From assembly GCA_023247035.1 (NCBI GenBank), contig JAHFHG010000022.1, positions 1 through 35,494 on the forward strand: a stretch of DNA of 35,494 bases. The letters are read 5' to 3'. A model generated the notes under the pieces. It ran no database searches. It was not told the DNA's origin and saw nothing but the letters and a program-made list of their open reading frames with translations. Of this stretch, positions 17,217 to 31,483 are shown in pieces (the stretch's first letter is position 1; each line of letters begins with the position of its first letter). The DNA is from Candidatus Omnitrophota bacterium. Lineage in GTDB: Bacteria; Omnitrophota; Omnitrophia; Omnitrophales; Aquincolibacteriaceae. The position numbers were made by a program, and so were the translations under genes.

Positions 17217-17225
17217 TTTTTAACC

Positions 17226-17516
17226 TCAGGATGTTGTAATGTCAATTTTTTCGCCCTTTTTGAGGGTCACAATAGCTTTCTTCCAGTCCGCTGTTTTTCC
17301 CAGCTGGAAGCGGACCCGCCGCCATTTCCCGGCATTGTTCATGACATTGATGCGGACCACGTGCACGTTAAAAATTTTCTCAACCGCGGACTTGATTTCT
17401 TTTTTGTTGGCGCCCGGATGAACCCGGAAGGCATATTTGCCCATTTTTTCGCTTTGCCGGGTGATTTTTTCAGTGATCACCGGCTCAAAGAGGACATCGT
17501 ACATACCGCGTTTCAT
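17226..17516 (-). CDS. rplW: Large-subunit ribosomal protein L23
   Basis: L23 is the main docking point for trigger factor and SRP at the tunnel exit. The 96-residue protein has EPVITEKITRQSEKMGKYAF (about 11-30), VHPGANKKEIKSAVEKIFNV and the end GEKIDITTS. It overlaps rplD by 4 bp. Length is normal. Confidence 0.97.
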   Translation of the reverse strand: MKRGMYDVLFEPVITEKITRQSEKMGKYAFRVHPGANKKEIKSAVEKIFNVHVVRINVMNNAGKWRRVRFQLGKTADWKKAIVTLKKGEKIDITTS

Positions 17517-18265
17517 GATTCTTCACCCTTTTTTTTAGCAGTTTTTTTCGGGGCTTGAACCTGCTGCGGCCGGCGGACGCTCTCTTTTTTCTCTTCACGA
17601 TGTTCCGCCTTCGCCTCACTTTTCTTCGATGCCGGATCGCCTAAAAGCCGGTTTCCCAGAACCGGCAGGGCATCTTCTTCAATGATAATTTTTTCCCTTT
17701 GGAGGATATGATGGGCGTTGATGTCTTTGGCCTTCTGAATCTCTACCCATCGGAGCATATTCCGGCTGGCGCGCGCCAGATTAAGATCCCAATCTTTGAT
17801 TACGCAAAGAGCCTTTTTACCTTCCAGAGGGAGCGCCTTAACGATTCCGGCCCATTCGCTTGTCTTAGGGCTTTTCAACTTCACATCTTCCAGAAGCAGT
17901 AAATTTTTTTGATCTCCCTTCAAACTTAAAGCAGAAATGAGCGCCTGCTTGCGCATCGTGGAAGGAAGATTCACATAATAACTTCTCGGATGCGGACCAA
18001 ACGTGGTGCCGCCGCCTTTCCAAATCGGCGAACGGATCGAACCGTGCCGCGCGCGCCCCGTGCCTTTTTGACGCCAAGGTTTTTTGCCGCCGCCCCTGAC
18101 TTCTTTGCGCGTTTTGGTATCCGCAGTCCCCCGCCTTAAATTAGCCCTGTAAGCATTCTGGACTAACTCAAGCAGCCTGTGATTAATCCGCGCGCCGAAG
18201 ATCTCGGGATTCAAAACGGCTTCCCCTTTTTTATTTCCCTCTTTCGAATAAATAGACGCTTTCAT
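17513..18265 (-). CDS. rplD: Large-subunit ribosomal protein L4 with lysine-rich tail
   Basis: L4 lines the tunnel constriction with L22 and in E. coli also represses the S10 operon. I place the start at the ATG at 18265, giving MKASIYSKEGNKKGEAVLNP, the usual family N-terminus, and 250 residues. The frame is open to 18406 but that part overlaps rplC and is not conserved. The tunnel loop is TRKEVRGGGKKPWRQKGTGR. A tail of about 41 residues rich in Lys, Glu and Ala follows the core. The ribosome-binding site before this start is weak (GAGAGG is far away), so the start is moderately sure. Confidence 0.93.
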   Translation of the reverse strand: MKASIYSKEGNKKGEAVLNPEIFGARINHRLLELVQNAYRANLRRGTADTKTRKEVRGGGKKPWRQKGTGRARHGSIRSPIWKGGGTTFGPHPRSYYVNLPSTMRKQALISALSLKGDQKNLLLLEDVKLKSPKTSEWAGIVKALPLEGKKALCVIKDWDLNLARASRNMLRWVEIQKAKDINAHHILQREKIIIEEDALPVLGNRLLGDPASKKSEAKAEHREEKKESVRRPQQVQAPKKTAKKKGEES

Positions 18266-18324
18266 TTTTTTAGAAAGAAAAACCTCTCGTTTTTTTGCTG
18301 TTCCATTTTCTTCAGGCCTAACTT

Positions 18325-19047
18325 CTAGGAATGACCTTCGGGATTCGCCTTGGGTTCTGCTTGCGGAGTTTCCTTCGCGGAGACTTGAGAACCTTGGACC
18401 TTCCATTTGCGCCGTGCGCCCCTTTTTAAAGCTGATTTCACCACAAGGCGTCCGCCCTCGAAGCCGGGGACGGCGCCTTTGACAATCAAAAGATTGTTGG
18501 CCGGGTCGACCTTCACAACTTTTAAATTCTGAACAGTGACCCGCTCGTTGCCCATATGGCCTGCTGCGCGCATTCCCTTGACGACACGGGACGGAAAGGA
18601 AGATGCGCCGATGGATCCCGGGACGCGGCCGAACATTGAACCGTGGCTTTTGCTGGCGCTGCCTTTAAAATGGTGGCGCTTGACCACTCCTTGAAAACCT
18701 TTCCCGATAGAAACGCCTTCCACATCCACAAAATCACCGGCCTCAAAATTGTCCACTCCCACTTTTTGGCCGATCTGAAGTCCCTCGAGATCGCCGGTCT
18801 GGATTTCACGAATAAACTTCAGAGCCGAAACGTTCGCGCGCTTTAAGTGGCCCAGCTTCGCCTTGTTAAGATGCTTCTCCTTGGCTTCTCCATAGGCCAG
18901 TTGAACTGCGGAATAACCGTGCTTTTCGGGGACCCGAAGTTCCGTAACGTAACAGGGTCCGACCTCCAGCACCGTAACCGGCACCTGTCTGCCCTGATCG
19001 TCAAAAACTTGGGTCATTCCGATTTTTTTGCCTAATAGACCGATCAT
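18325..19047 (-). CDS. rplC: Large-subunit ribosomal protein L3
   Basis: L3 is an early 50S assembly protein whose loop reaches the peptidyl-transferase centre. The 240-residue protein starts MIGLLGKKIGMTQVFDDQGR and has FGRVPGSIGASSFPSRVVKG. In E. coli the matching stretch holds Q150, the glutamine methylated by PrmB; here the aligned residue appears to be Ser. About 24 extra C-terminal residues rich in Glu, Pro and Ala follow KWKVQG. It is 19 bp after rpsJ. Confidence 0.97.
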   Translation of the reverse strand: MIGLLGKKIGMTQVFDDQGRQVPVTVLEVGPCYVTELRVPEKHGYSAVQLAYGEAKEKHLNKAKLGHLKRANVSALKFIREIQTGDLEGLQIGQKVGVDNFEAGDFVDVEGVSIGKGFQGVVKRHHFKGSASKSHGSMFGRVPGSIGASSFPSRVVKGMRAAGHMGNERVTVQNLKVVKVDPANNLLIVKGAVPGFEGGRLVVKSALKRGARRKWKVQGSQVSAKETPQAEPKANPEGHS

Positions 19048-19066
19048 AAAAATTCAAAAGTTATAA

Positions 19067-19378
19067 TTATAATTTAATTTCCACATCTACGCCCGCCGGC
19101 AAATCCAGTTTCATTAAGGCGTCCACGGTTCTCGAAGTGGGCTCCTCAATCGCGATCAAGCGTTTATGCGTCCGGATCTCAAATTGATCCCGGGCTTTTT
19201 TGTCAATCGTCGGGCCCCTCAACACCGTGGTCTTCCAGATGTGCGTCGGAAGCGGAATCGGGCCGATGACCTTTGCGCCCGTTCTTTTGGCCGTTCCCAC
19301 AATTTCGTGGACGGACTGGTCCAGAATCCGGTGGTCATAAGCCTTCAGCTTGATTCGTATTTTTTCTTTGAGTGCCAT
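19067..19378 (-). CDS. rpsJ: Small-subunit ribosomal protein S10 (NusE)
   Basis: S10 is a 30S head protein and, as NusE, couples NusG-bound RNA polymerase to antitermination and translation. The 103-residue protein has [40 protein letters not shown] and ends [12 protein letters not shown]. It follows fusA by 20 bp with no tuf gene between, so the str and S10 blocks are joined directly. Confidence 0.98.
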   Translation of the reverse strand: MALKEKIRIKLKAYDHRILDQSVHEIVGTAKRTGAKVIGPIPLPTHIWKTTVLRGPTIDKKARDQFEIRTHKRLIAIEEPTSRTVDALMKLDLPAGVDVEIKL

Positions 19379-19398
19379 AATCTTACCCGGCGCTTTAT

Positions 19399-21495
19399 TT
19401 AAGCCGCCTGTTCTCCCATGATCTTGTCTGCAATTTGTTTAGGAACAACCTGATAACTGTGGGGTTCCATAGTATACGTTGCCCGGCCTTGCGAGAGAGA
19501 ACGGATGGCGGTCGCGTACCCGAACATTTCAGCAAGAGGGACTAATCCTTTGACGGCCTTCAGGTGTCCGCGATTGCCCATTTCCTGGATCACGCAGCGG
19601 CGCGAATTCAAATCGCCGATAATGTCGCCCATATATTCTTCCGGAACAACAACCTCCACAAGCATAATCGGCTCAAGCAAAATGGGCTTGGCCCTTCGAA
19701 AGGCCTCTTTAAATCCCAGAATTCCCGCCATTTTAAAGGCGATTTCTGAAGAGTCCACGTCGTGGTAGCTGCCGTCAAAGACGACCGCCTTGACATCGGT
19801 TACAGGATAGCCTGCCAAAACGCCGTTGGAACACGCTTCGAACACCCCGTCTTCAACCGCGGGAATGTACTCTCTGGGAATCGCGCCGCCTACAACTTTA
19901 CTTTCAAATTCAACGCCTTTGCCCCGTTCAAGGGGCTCGATCCGGATATAGCAGTGTCCATACTGGCCGCGGCCGCCGGTCTGTTTGATAAATTTTCCTT
20001 CCGCTTCGGCAACTCCCGTCACTGTCTCCTTATAAGCAACCTGCGGCTTCCCCACATTGACGCCGACATTATATTCACGTTTCATAATATCAATCTTAAT
20101 ATCGAGATGAAGTTCGCCCATTCCCCCGATCAAGGTCTGCACGGTTTCCTGATCCGTTTTTACGCGAAACGTCGGATCTTCAGACACCAAACGCTGAAGG
20201 GTATCGGACATACGGTCCCGGTCGGCTTTGGTTTTCGGCTCAACGGCCATCCAGATCACCGGATCAGGGATAAACAGAGATTCCAAAACAATCGGATTAT
20301 TTTCATCGCAAAGGGTGTCTCCGGTCTTCACATCTTTCAGCCCCACCGCCGCGACAATATTCCCCGCCCCGGCTTCCTCGATTTCTTCGCGTTTGTTGGC
20401 GTGCATCAGAAGCAACCGGCCGACGCGCTCCTTGCGCCGCGACCGGGGATTGTAAACATAAGAACTCGATGAAAGGACGCCGGAATAAATTCTCAAATAA
20501 GTCAGGCTGCCCACGAATTTGTCGCTTGCGATTTTAAAAGCGAAACAGGTCAGAGGATCTTCCTCGCTCGCGTGGCGCTCCAACTCGCTTTCATCGTGCG
20601 CGCTGGTCCCTTTAATGGACGGGACATCTTTCGGCGAGGGCAGATAATCGACGACCGCGTCCAAAAGCTGCTGGACGCCTTTATTTTTCAGAGACGATCC
20701 GCAAATCACCGGCGTCATTTTCAGCGCAACGGTCGCGGTGCGTGTAGCCCTCTTGATTTCATCCGCCGTGGGTTCCTGGCCTTCGACAAATTTATGCATC
20801 AAAGAGTCGTCAAACTCGGATACCTTCTCGATCAAAAACTCGCGCGCTTTTTTGGCTTCGGCAAGAAGATCGGAAGGGATGTCCACAACATCAAACTTGG
20901 CGCCCAGCGTTTCGTCATGAAAGACATAGGCCTTCATTTGAATCAAATCGATAATACCTTTAAAGGCGTCCTCGCGGCCCAGCGGAAGCTGAATGGGAAC
21001 GGCGTTGGCTCCAAGCTGGTCTTTCATTTGCTGGACGTTTCGCTCAAATTCTGCGCCGGTCCGGTCCATCTTATTAATGAACGCAACGCGGGGAACCCGG
21101 TAACGGTCGGCCTGGCGCCACACCGTTTCCGACTGGGGCTCGACTCCCTCAACGGCCCCAAAAACGGCCACACAGCCGTCCAGCACGCGCAGTGAACGCT
21201 CTACTTCAATCGTAAAATCCACGTGGCCCGGCGTATCGATGATATTAATCCGGCAATCCTTCCAAAAACAAGTCGTTGCGGCTGAAGTAATTGTAATGCC
21301 GCGCTCCTGCTCCTGTTCCATCCAATCCATGACTGCGGTTCCTTCGTGGACCTCACCGATTTTATAAGTCCGGCCTGTGTAATAGAGAATCCGCTCGGTG
21401 GTGGTGGTCTTGCCCGCATCAATATGAGCGGCGATCCCGATATTCCTGATTCGATCAAGCGGATAATGAATCTTCTTTTCTTGCTCTTCAACCAT
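19399..21495 (-). CDS. fusA: Elongation factor G
   Basis: EF-G is the GTPase that drives tRNA-mRNA translocation and, with RRF, ribosome recycling. The 698-residue protein has the P-loop [15 protein letters not shown] (23-37), the switch [20 protein letters not shown], and all five usual domains by length. The domain IV loop is [15 protein letters not shown]. It follows rpsG by 3 bp and precedes rpsJ. It looks like the canonical translocase and not a tetracycline-type paralogue. Confidence 0.98.
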   Translation of the reverse strand: MVEEQEKKIHYPLDRIRNIGIAAHIDAGKTTTTERILYYTGRTYKIGEVHEGTAVMDWMEQEQERGITITSAATTCFWKDCRINIIDTPGHVDFTIEVERSLRVLDGCVAVFGAVEGVEPQSETVWRQADRYRVPRVAFINKMDRTGAEFERNVQQMKDQLGANAVPIQLPLGREDAFKGIIDLIQMKAYVFHDETLGAKFDVVDIPSDLLAEAKKAREFLIEKVSEFDDSLMHKFVEGQEPTADEIKRATRTATVALKMTPVICGSSLKNKGVQQLLDAVVDYLPSPKDVPSIKGTSAHDESELERHASEEDPLTCFAFKIASDKFVGSLTYLRIYSGVLSSSSYVYNPRSRRKERVGRLLLMHANKREEIEEAGAGNIVAAVGLKDVKTGDTLCDENNPIVLESLFIPDPVIWMAVEPKTKADRDRMSDTLQRLVSEDPTFRVKTDQETVQTLIGGMGELHLDIKIDIMKREYNVGVNVGKPQVAYKETVTGVAEAEGKFIKQTGGRGQYGHCYIRIEPLERGKGVEFESKVVGGAIPREYIPAVEDGVFEACSNGVLAGYPVTDVKAVVFDGSYHDVDSSEIAFKMAGILGFKEAFRRAKPILLEPIMLVEVVVPEEYMGDIIGDLNSRRCVIQEMGNRGHLKAVKGLVPLAEMFGYATAIRSLSQGRATYTMEPHSYQVVPKQIADKIMGEQAA

Positions 21496-21498
21496 AAA

Positions 21499-21966
21499 TC
21501 ACCAACGGTAGTGGGCAAAAGCCCGGTTCGACTCGGCCATCTTGTGGGTATCTTCGCGTTTTTTGAACGCAGGCCCGGTCCTATTGAAACCGTCAAGAAT
21601 CTCCTCTGCCAGTTTCACCTGCATCGGTTTGCCTTTGCGTGATCTGGCAAAACTCCGCATCCATCTCATGGCCAGCGTATAGCCGCGGTCGGGCCGGACG
21701 CTCACCGGAACTTGATACGTTGCGCCCCCGACCCGGCGGGACTTGGTTTCAAGCAAAGGGCGGACATTCTCTAACGATCTGTTAAAACTTTCAAGGGGTT
21801 CTTTGCCGGTTTTTTCTTTAATCACATTCAGCGCCCCGTAGACAATCCGCTCCGCCAGTGACTTTTTACCGCGCTCCATGATGATATTGATCAATTTAGA
21901 GAGCTGAAGATCGCTGAATCGCGGATCCGGTAAAATCTCTCTTTTCTTAGCACGTCTGCGTCTCAT
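21499..21966 (-). CDS. rpsG: Small-subunit ribosomal protein S7
   Basis: S7 nucleates the 30S head and lies at the E site; in E. coli it represses the str operon. The 155-residue protein opens MRRRRAKKREILPDPRFSDL and contains LENVRPLLETKSRRVGGATY and the end AHYRW. Length is normal. It is 6 bp after rpsL and 3 bp before fusA. Confidence 0.98.
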   Translation of the reverse strand: MRRRRAKKREILPDPRFSDLQLSKLINIIMERGKKSLAERIVYGALNVIKEKTGKEPLESFNRSLENVRPLLETKSRRVGGATYQVPVSVRPDRGYTLAMRWMRSFARSRKGKPMQVKLAEEILDGFNRTGPAFKKREDTHKMAESNRAFAHYRW

Positions 21967-21972
21967 GACTTC

Positions 21973-22352
21973 TTATTTCCCTTTGGGTGTTTTGGCCCCA
22001 TACTTGGAGCGTGATTTTTTTCTGTCATTTACGCCTGTCGTATCCAATTTGCCGCGCACAATATGATAACGAACTCCCGGCAGGTCTTTGACGCGGCCTC
22101 CGCGCACCAGCACAATCGAATGCTCCTGCAGGGTATGCCCAACCCCCGGGATATAAGCCGTCACTTCTTGGCCGTTTGAAAGCCGGACGCGCGCAATTTT
22201 CCGCAGCGCAGAATTCGGCTTCTTGGGCGTCTGGGTGCGCACCACCAAACAAACTCCGCGCCGGAACGGTGCGTTTTGGAGCGCGGGCGATTTCGTTTTC
22301 CTCTTAAATCTTTTCCTTCCAAACCGGATGAGTTGGTTAATCGTGGGAGCCA

Positions 22353-22353
<1 letters not shown>
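21973..22353 (-). CDS. rpsL: Small-subunit ribosomal protein S12
   Basis: S12 sits at the decoding centre and sets accuracy. The 126-residue protein has [20 protein letters not shown], with Lys at the position equal to E. coli K42, and [20 protein letters not shown], with the Asp that is methylthiolated in many bacteria and the Lys equal to K87. No streptomycin-resistance change is seen at these sites. Its ATG shares one base with the rpoC stop (TAATG), which ties S12 synthesis to beta'. Confidence 0.98.
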
Positions 22354-26401
<4,048 letters not shown>

Positions 26402-26405
<4 letters not shown>

Positions 26406-29400
26406 ACTTTCAATTTCTCCTTAGCCCTTTTTTTACGATCCTCGTCATTTTCTTTTTTTTCCCTTTCGCCGGCGGCCAAAATGTCTTTTGCGTTTTGACT
26501 TTTCTCCGGAATGATGTCAATAGCAAGGGATTGCAGCTCTTTAACTAACACATTAAAGGATTCAGGTGTCCCGGCATGAAGCGCGGGCTCGCCTTTGACA
26601 ATGGCTTCATAAACGCGGGTCCTCCCAAGCACGTCGTCACTTTTGACGGTAAGAAGTTCCTGCAGTGTAAACGCCGCGCCATAAGCCTCAAGCGCCCACA
26701 CTTCCATTTCTCCAAAACGCTGTCCGCCGAACTGCGCTTTCCCTCCCAGAGGCTGCTGAGTGACCAAGGAATACGGGCCGATGGATCTTGCGTGGATCTT
26801 GTCATCCGCCAAATGCGCGAGTTTCATCATATAGATATAGCCGACGGTTACTCTTTCATCAAAAAGCTCACCCGTCCTGCCGTCATAAAGAAGGCTTTTG
26901 CCGTCCGTGGGGAGATCGGCCTCCTTTAATAAGGCCCTGATTTCGCTTTCCGTTGCGCCGCTAAAGACCGGGGTGGTCACTGAAATGCCAAGCGTCTTGG
27001 CCGCCCATCCCAAGTGAGTCTCCAAAATTTGGCCGACGTTCATTCGGGAAGGAACGCCCAGCGGATTTAACACAATTTCTACGGGCCTGCCGTCCGCTAA
27101 ATAAGGCATATCTTCCTCAGGCAAAATTTTTGCGATAACGCCTTTATTGCCGTGCCGGCCCGCCATTTTGTCCCCGACCGAGATCTTCCGCTTGGAGCAG
27201 ACATACGCGACGACCCTTTTAATCACGCCCGGAGGCAGCTCGTCGCCCTTCTTGACGCGCTCAATTTCACGGGTCCGTTCGCCGATCAGTTCGTCGATTT
27301 CATCGCCCCAAACGCGGGCAATTTTGCGGATGCTTTCTTCCAGCTCCGGATCGTCGTCCAACCGGATCGATTCCCAATCGCAAGATTCCAGTTTCTTGAG
27401 ATCGCCCTTGTCCATGACACGGCCGGCTTTAATCAGAACCTCTCCCAAAATATCATCCACCAGATCCTCGGAAAGCCGCTTGCCAAGGATCATCGCCGAA
27501 ATCTTATTGAGACGCTCTTTTTTCAAAATATCAATCCGTTCTTGATAACGGGTCTTGATTTCTTCGATATCCTTACTTTCCTGGCGGCGCTCGTCCCGGG
27601 TTTTCGCCCGGGACTCTTTGCGTTCAAAAACTTTAACGTCCACCACAATACCTTCCACGCCAGGCGGCACGCTGAGTGAAGCATCCCGCACGTCCCCGGC
27701 CTTTTCTCCGAAAATGGCGCGCAGGAGTTTTTCTTCAGGCGAAAGCTCGGTTTCCGACTTCGGCGTGATTTTTCCCACTAAAATATCCCCCGGCTTAACC
27801 TCTGCGCCAATGCGGACGATGCCGTCGCCGTCTAAATCCTTGAGCGCTTCTTCGCTCACGTTGGGAATATCCCGCGTAATCTCTTCGTTGCCGAGTTTCG
27901 TATCCCGCGCTTCAATTTCGAATTCTTCAATATGAAGGGAAGTGTAGATGTCCTCTTTGCAAAATTTTTCACTGATAATAATGGCATCCTCGAAGTTGTA
28001 GCCCCGCCACGGGAGGAACGCGACCATAACATTGGCGCCTAAGGCAAGCTCGCCTTGATCCGTAGCGGCGCCGTCGGCAATCAAGTCCCCGCGCTTGACT
28101 TTATCTCCGACATTCACAACCGGCCTTTGGTTGATGCACGTTCCCGCATTCGAGCGTTCGAATTTTTTGAGCTTGTAAACAAAATCATCAATTACGATTT
28201 CACCGGCGCTGACTTCTTTGACCGTGCCTCTGGCTTTGGACGCGATCGTTGCCCCAGAATCCTGAGCCACGTTGGCCTCCATTCCCGTACCGACCAAAGG
28301 CGCCTCGGTCAAGAGCAAAGGGACCGCCTGGCGCTGCATATTGGACCCCATCAACGCGCGGTTGGCGTCGTCGTGTTCAAGAAATGGAATCAAAGAAGCG
28401 GCGACGCTCACAAGCTGGCGCGGGGAGACATCCATATAATCGATTTCTTCCGGCCGCTTTTTGGGGAAATCCCCGCGAAACCGGCAGGAGACCATTTCGT
28501 CGAGAAAATTCCCTTTTTTATCCAAACGCGCATTCGCTTGCGCAATGACAAATTTATCTTCTATGTCCGCTGTCAGAAAATCAATTTTTTCGGTGACCCG
28601 GCCCTTTTCCACTTTCCGGTAAGGGCTCTCAAGAAAACCGATCGAATTGACGCGCGCAAAAGTACTGAGTGAAGCAATGAGTCCGATATTCGGCCCTTCC
28701 GGCGTCTCGATCGGACAAATCCGGCCGTAATGAGAAGGGTGAACGTCCCGCACTTCAAAGCCTGCCCTTTCACGGGAAAGTCCTCCGGGGCCCAGCGCAG
28801 AAAGACGGCGTTTGTGCGTCAGTTCGGCCAGGGGATTGGTTTGATCCATGAATTGGGAGAGCTGGCTGCGGCCGAAGAAATCCTTAATCGCCGCCGAAAT
28901 AAGTTTCGGATTAATGAGGTTGTGCGGCATTGCGGCGTCCAGATCATAAATCGACATCCGTTCAAGGCAGGAGCGCTTCATCCGGGCAAGGCCGACCCGG
29001 AATTGATTTTGAAGAAGTTCCCCTACCGAACGCACGCGCCTGTTGCCGAGGTGATCGATATCGTCGACCAGAGCTTGCCCGGAGCGAAGTTTTAAAAGCG
29101 TGGCGACGACCTTCATGACATCCTCTTTGATAAGCGTCGTCTGCCGTTTGTCCGTTTCAATGCCAAGCTTGCGATTGAGCATAAAGCGGCCGACCTCGCC
29201 CAAATCGTAGCGCTGGGGATCAAAAAAAAGCTTGTGAATCAAATCCTTGGCGCTCGCCTCGGTCGGGGGATCGCCGGGACGGATCCTTCTATAAATAGCA
29301 ATTTGCGCGTCCTGAGAATTCCGGTAGGGATCCCGGTCAAGCGTATTAATCATGCAGAGGTCATCATGAGAAAGCGCAATGGTCGAGATCGCAGACACTT

Positions 29401-30199
29401 TATTGGAAATCATAATGCTTAAGATATCCTTGACGAGCTTTGCTCCCGCCAGCGCGATAGGTTCTTTGGACTCGGGATGCAGGACATCATCGGCCAGATA
29501 AATGTGGTCATTGTCCAGTTTGCGCGATGAAAGTTTTTCCAAGTCCTTGACTTTTTCAATAGGGTAGATCTCTTTTAAGATGTCATGGGTTGTGGAATAG
29601 CCTAAGGCCCGAAGAAGCGTTGTCGCGAGAATTTTCCGGCGGCGGTCAATATACGCATAAAGCACGTCATTAATATCGGATTCGAACTCGATCCACGCCC
29701 CCCGGTAAGGAATAATGCGCACGCTGAACATTTTTTTGCCGCTTGGATGCGTCGTTTCCTCAAGTGAAACGCCCGGAGACCGGTGGAGCTGGCTGACCAC
29801 AACGCGCTCGGCGCCATTAATGACAAAAGTCCCTGTTTCCGTCATTAAAGGAAGTTCTCCGATATAGACTTCTTGCTCTTTGGAAATCCCTTTGCGCACA
29901 AGCCGCAATTTGACTTTGAGAGGAGCCGCATACGTCATCCCGCGCTTGTGGCATTCGGGAATCGAATATTTCGGCTTTCCAAGGTTATAGCCGACATATT
30001 CCAATTTGCAGGAACCATCAAAGCTCTCGATCGGAAAACTATCGTGAAACACCGCTTCCAGACCCTGTCGCCGCCGATTCCGTTTGCCTTGTTCGCTCTG
30101 CAGGAAGTCTTTGTAAGATTTCACCTGGATCTCAACGAGATTGGGAAGGGCCATCGTATCTTGAATTTTGGTGAAATTTTTTCTCTCTTTAGAAATCAT
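26402..30199 (-). CDS. rpoB: RNA polymerase beta subunit
   Basis: This 1,265-residue subunit forms half of the active-site cleft. The rifampicin pocket is [18 protein letters not shown] with [13 protein letters not shown] (443-472). The residues equal to E. coli D516 (D452), H526 (H462) and S531 (S467) are all unchanged, so rifampicin sensitivity is expected. Active-site-side motifs include [20 protein letters not shown] and [26 protein letters not shown] ribosome-binding site lies upstream of the ATG. The rplL-rpoB spacer is 96 bp, the place where E. coli has an attenuator; I see no convincing one here. Confidence 0.99.
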
Positions 30200-30295
30200 A
30201 GGGCTAGAGCCTCCGCTCCTCGATCCCGCTCTTTATAAGAAACGGGTCTCTCGTCTGAAAAATCAGCCTGTATCTTCTTTACCGGGATTAAGAAA

Positions 30296-30757
30296 TTATT
30301 TAATCTCAACCTTAGCGCCTTGCTCTTCGAGGATTTTTTTGATCTTGTCGGCCTCTTCTTTCGGAACTCCTTCTTTAATGGTTTTCGGAGCGCCTTCGAC
30401 GAGATCCTTGGCCTCTTTAAGCCCGAGATTGGTCACCGCGCGAATTTCCTTAATGACCTGTATCTTTTTCTCGCCCGAGCTTGCAAGGATCACGGTAAAA
30501 CTCGTCTTCTCTTCAGCCGCAGGAGCCCCGCCCGCCTGACCGGCGCCGGCAACCGGAGCAGCCACGGCAACAGCCGCCGCAGCGCTGACCCCGAATTTTT
30601 CCTCCAAGGCCTTGACCAAATCCGCGAGCTCAAGGACCGTCAACTCCTCGATCGTCTTAAGTATGGTTTGGAGTTTCGCAGACACGCTTTTACCCTCTTT
30701 CTTTGCTTTAACTTCTTCCGTTTTTAATTCAGCTACTTCCGTTCCTTCGCTTGACAT
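30296..30757 (-). CDS. rplL: Large-subunit ribosomal protein L7/L12
   Basis: L12 forms the flexible stalk that recruits translation GTPases. The protein has the N-terminal dimer helix ([20 protein letters not shown]), an Ala/Gly hinge and the C-terminal domain with [20 protein letters not shown]. From the ATG at 30757 it is 153 residues with about 24 extra charged N-terminal residues. An in-frame GTG at 30685 follows a good GAGGG site and gives 129 residues, the usual family length. Both starts have plausible ribosome-binding sites. I report the longer form; the shorter may be the main one. Confidence 0.95.
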   Translation of the reverse strand: MSSEGTEVAELKTEEVKAKKEGKSVSAKLQTILKTIEELTVLELADLVKALEEKFGVSAAAAVAVAAPVAGAGQAGGAPAAEEKTSFTVILASSGEKKIQVIKEIRAVTNLGLKEAKDLVEGAPKTIKEGVPKEEADKIKKILEEQGAKVEIK

Positions 30758-30810
30758 TGCTTATCGCCTCCTCCAATAGATTTCGTCTTTAAAATGACGA
30801 TGAACTAACC

Positions 30811-30941
30811 TGGATATTTCATATTTCACATGAAATATCCACCCGAAGGGCCGATAGATTCAATCGCTAGCGATTGAATCCGGCTATCGGGGTAAGCCCG
30901 CACCGGCGATCATCTCCGATGAGCGACGAGAAAAGCGGGCT
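30811..30941. repeat. Cluster of three hairpins filling the rplJ-rplL spacer
   Basis: The 182-bp spacer holds three inverted repeats in a row. One is a 12-bp stem with a 7-nt loop (30811-30822 and 30830-30841). The second is a perfect 24-nt palindrome (30857-30880) whose stem extends through CCGATA and TATCGG (30851-30856 and 30885-30890) around a small bulge. The third is AGCCCGC with GCGGGCT (30895-30901 and 30935-30941), which includes the end of rplJ. None has a U tract, so they are not typical terminators. Confidence 0.75.
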
Positions 30942-31473
30942 AAGCCGTTTGTAGTTGTGATTCTTTCTTCTTTTTTACTTCATGAAGCGCGCACACCAAT
31001 CCGCGCATCATCTGCCCGAGAGTCAGGACAAACCCTGAAATCGGCGATTTGATCCTCACCGCGACCTGGGTCAAAAGCTCTTGCCTTGAGGGAAGTCTCG
31101 CAAGCCGCTTCACGAATTCCTGGCCGTAAACCTGGTCTTCAAAAATAACGCCGGCAGGGACGAGCTTCTCGTGAGTTTTGGAAAATTCGACGATCGTTTT
31201 GGAAATGGCCTGGGGTTCTTTCTTCCCGAACGTCACTAAAATCTGCCCTTTTAAAAATTGTTCAGCGGTTGAGCAATTCTGATGGGCGAACACTTTTTTC
31301 GCCAGCGAATGTTTCACGACTAAAGAGCGGCTCGCAACCTTTCCAACCGTGCGCCGGAAATCCGATATATCCGCCACGCTCAGGCCTTCAAAATTCAAAA
31401 TAAAGGCGTAGGGATTATTTTCAAATTCCCGCGAAATTTCACGCATCATGAGTTCTTTTGCAAGAGATGACAT
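30940..31473 (-). CDS. rplJ: Large-subunit ribosomal protein L10
   Basis: L10 anchors L12 dimers to the 50S stalk base. The ATG at 31473 is preceded by GAGGTGG at good distance and gives 177 residues beginning MSSLAKELMMREISREFENN. A GTG three codons upstream (31482) is also in frame but lacks a site. The C-terminal helix that binds L12 is longer than needed for two dimers, but the dimer number cannot be read from sequence alone. It is 10 bp after rplA. The 182-bp spacer that follows is rich in hairpins. Confidence 0.95.
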   Translation of the reverse strand: MSSLAKELMMREISREFENNPYAFILNFEGLSVADISDFRRTVGKVASRSLVVKHSLAKKVFAHQNCSTAEQFLKGQILVTFGKKEPQAISKTIVEFSKTHEKLVPAGVIFEDQVYGQEFVKRLARLPSRQELLTQVAVRIKSPISGFVLTLGQMMRGLVCALHEVKKKKESQLQTA

Positions 31474-31483
31474 CTTTTCCACC

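Noticed and set aside
18266-18406. Longer rplD start at 18406
   Set aside because: The extra 47 residues overlap rplC in another frame and show no L4 homology; the family start is at 18265.
30200-30295. rplL-rpoB spacer considered as an attenuator
   Set aside because: Only short stems (such as GAGC-ggag-GCTC) are visible and there is no U tract, so no attenuator can be claimed.
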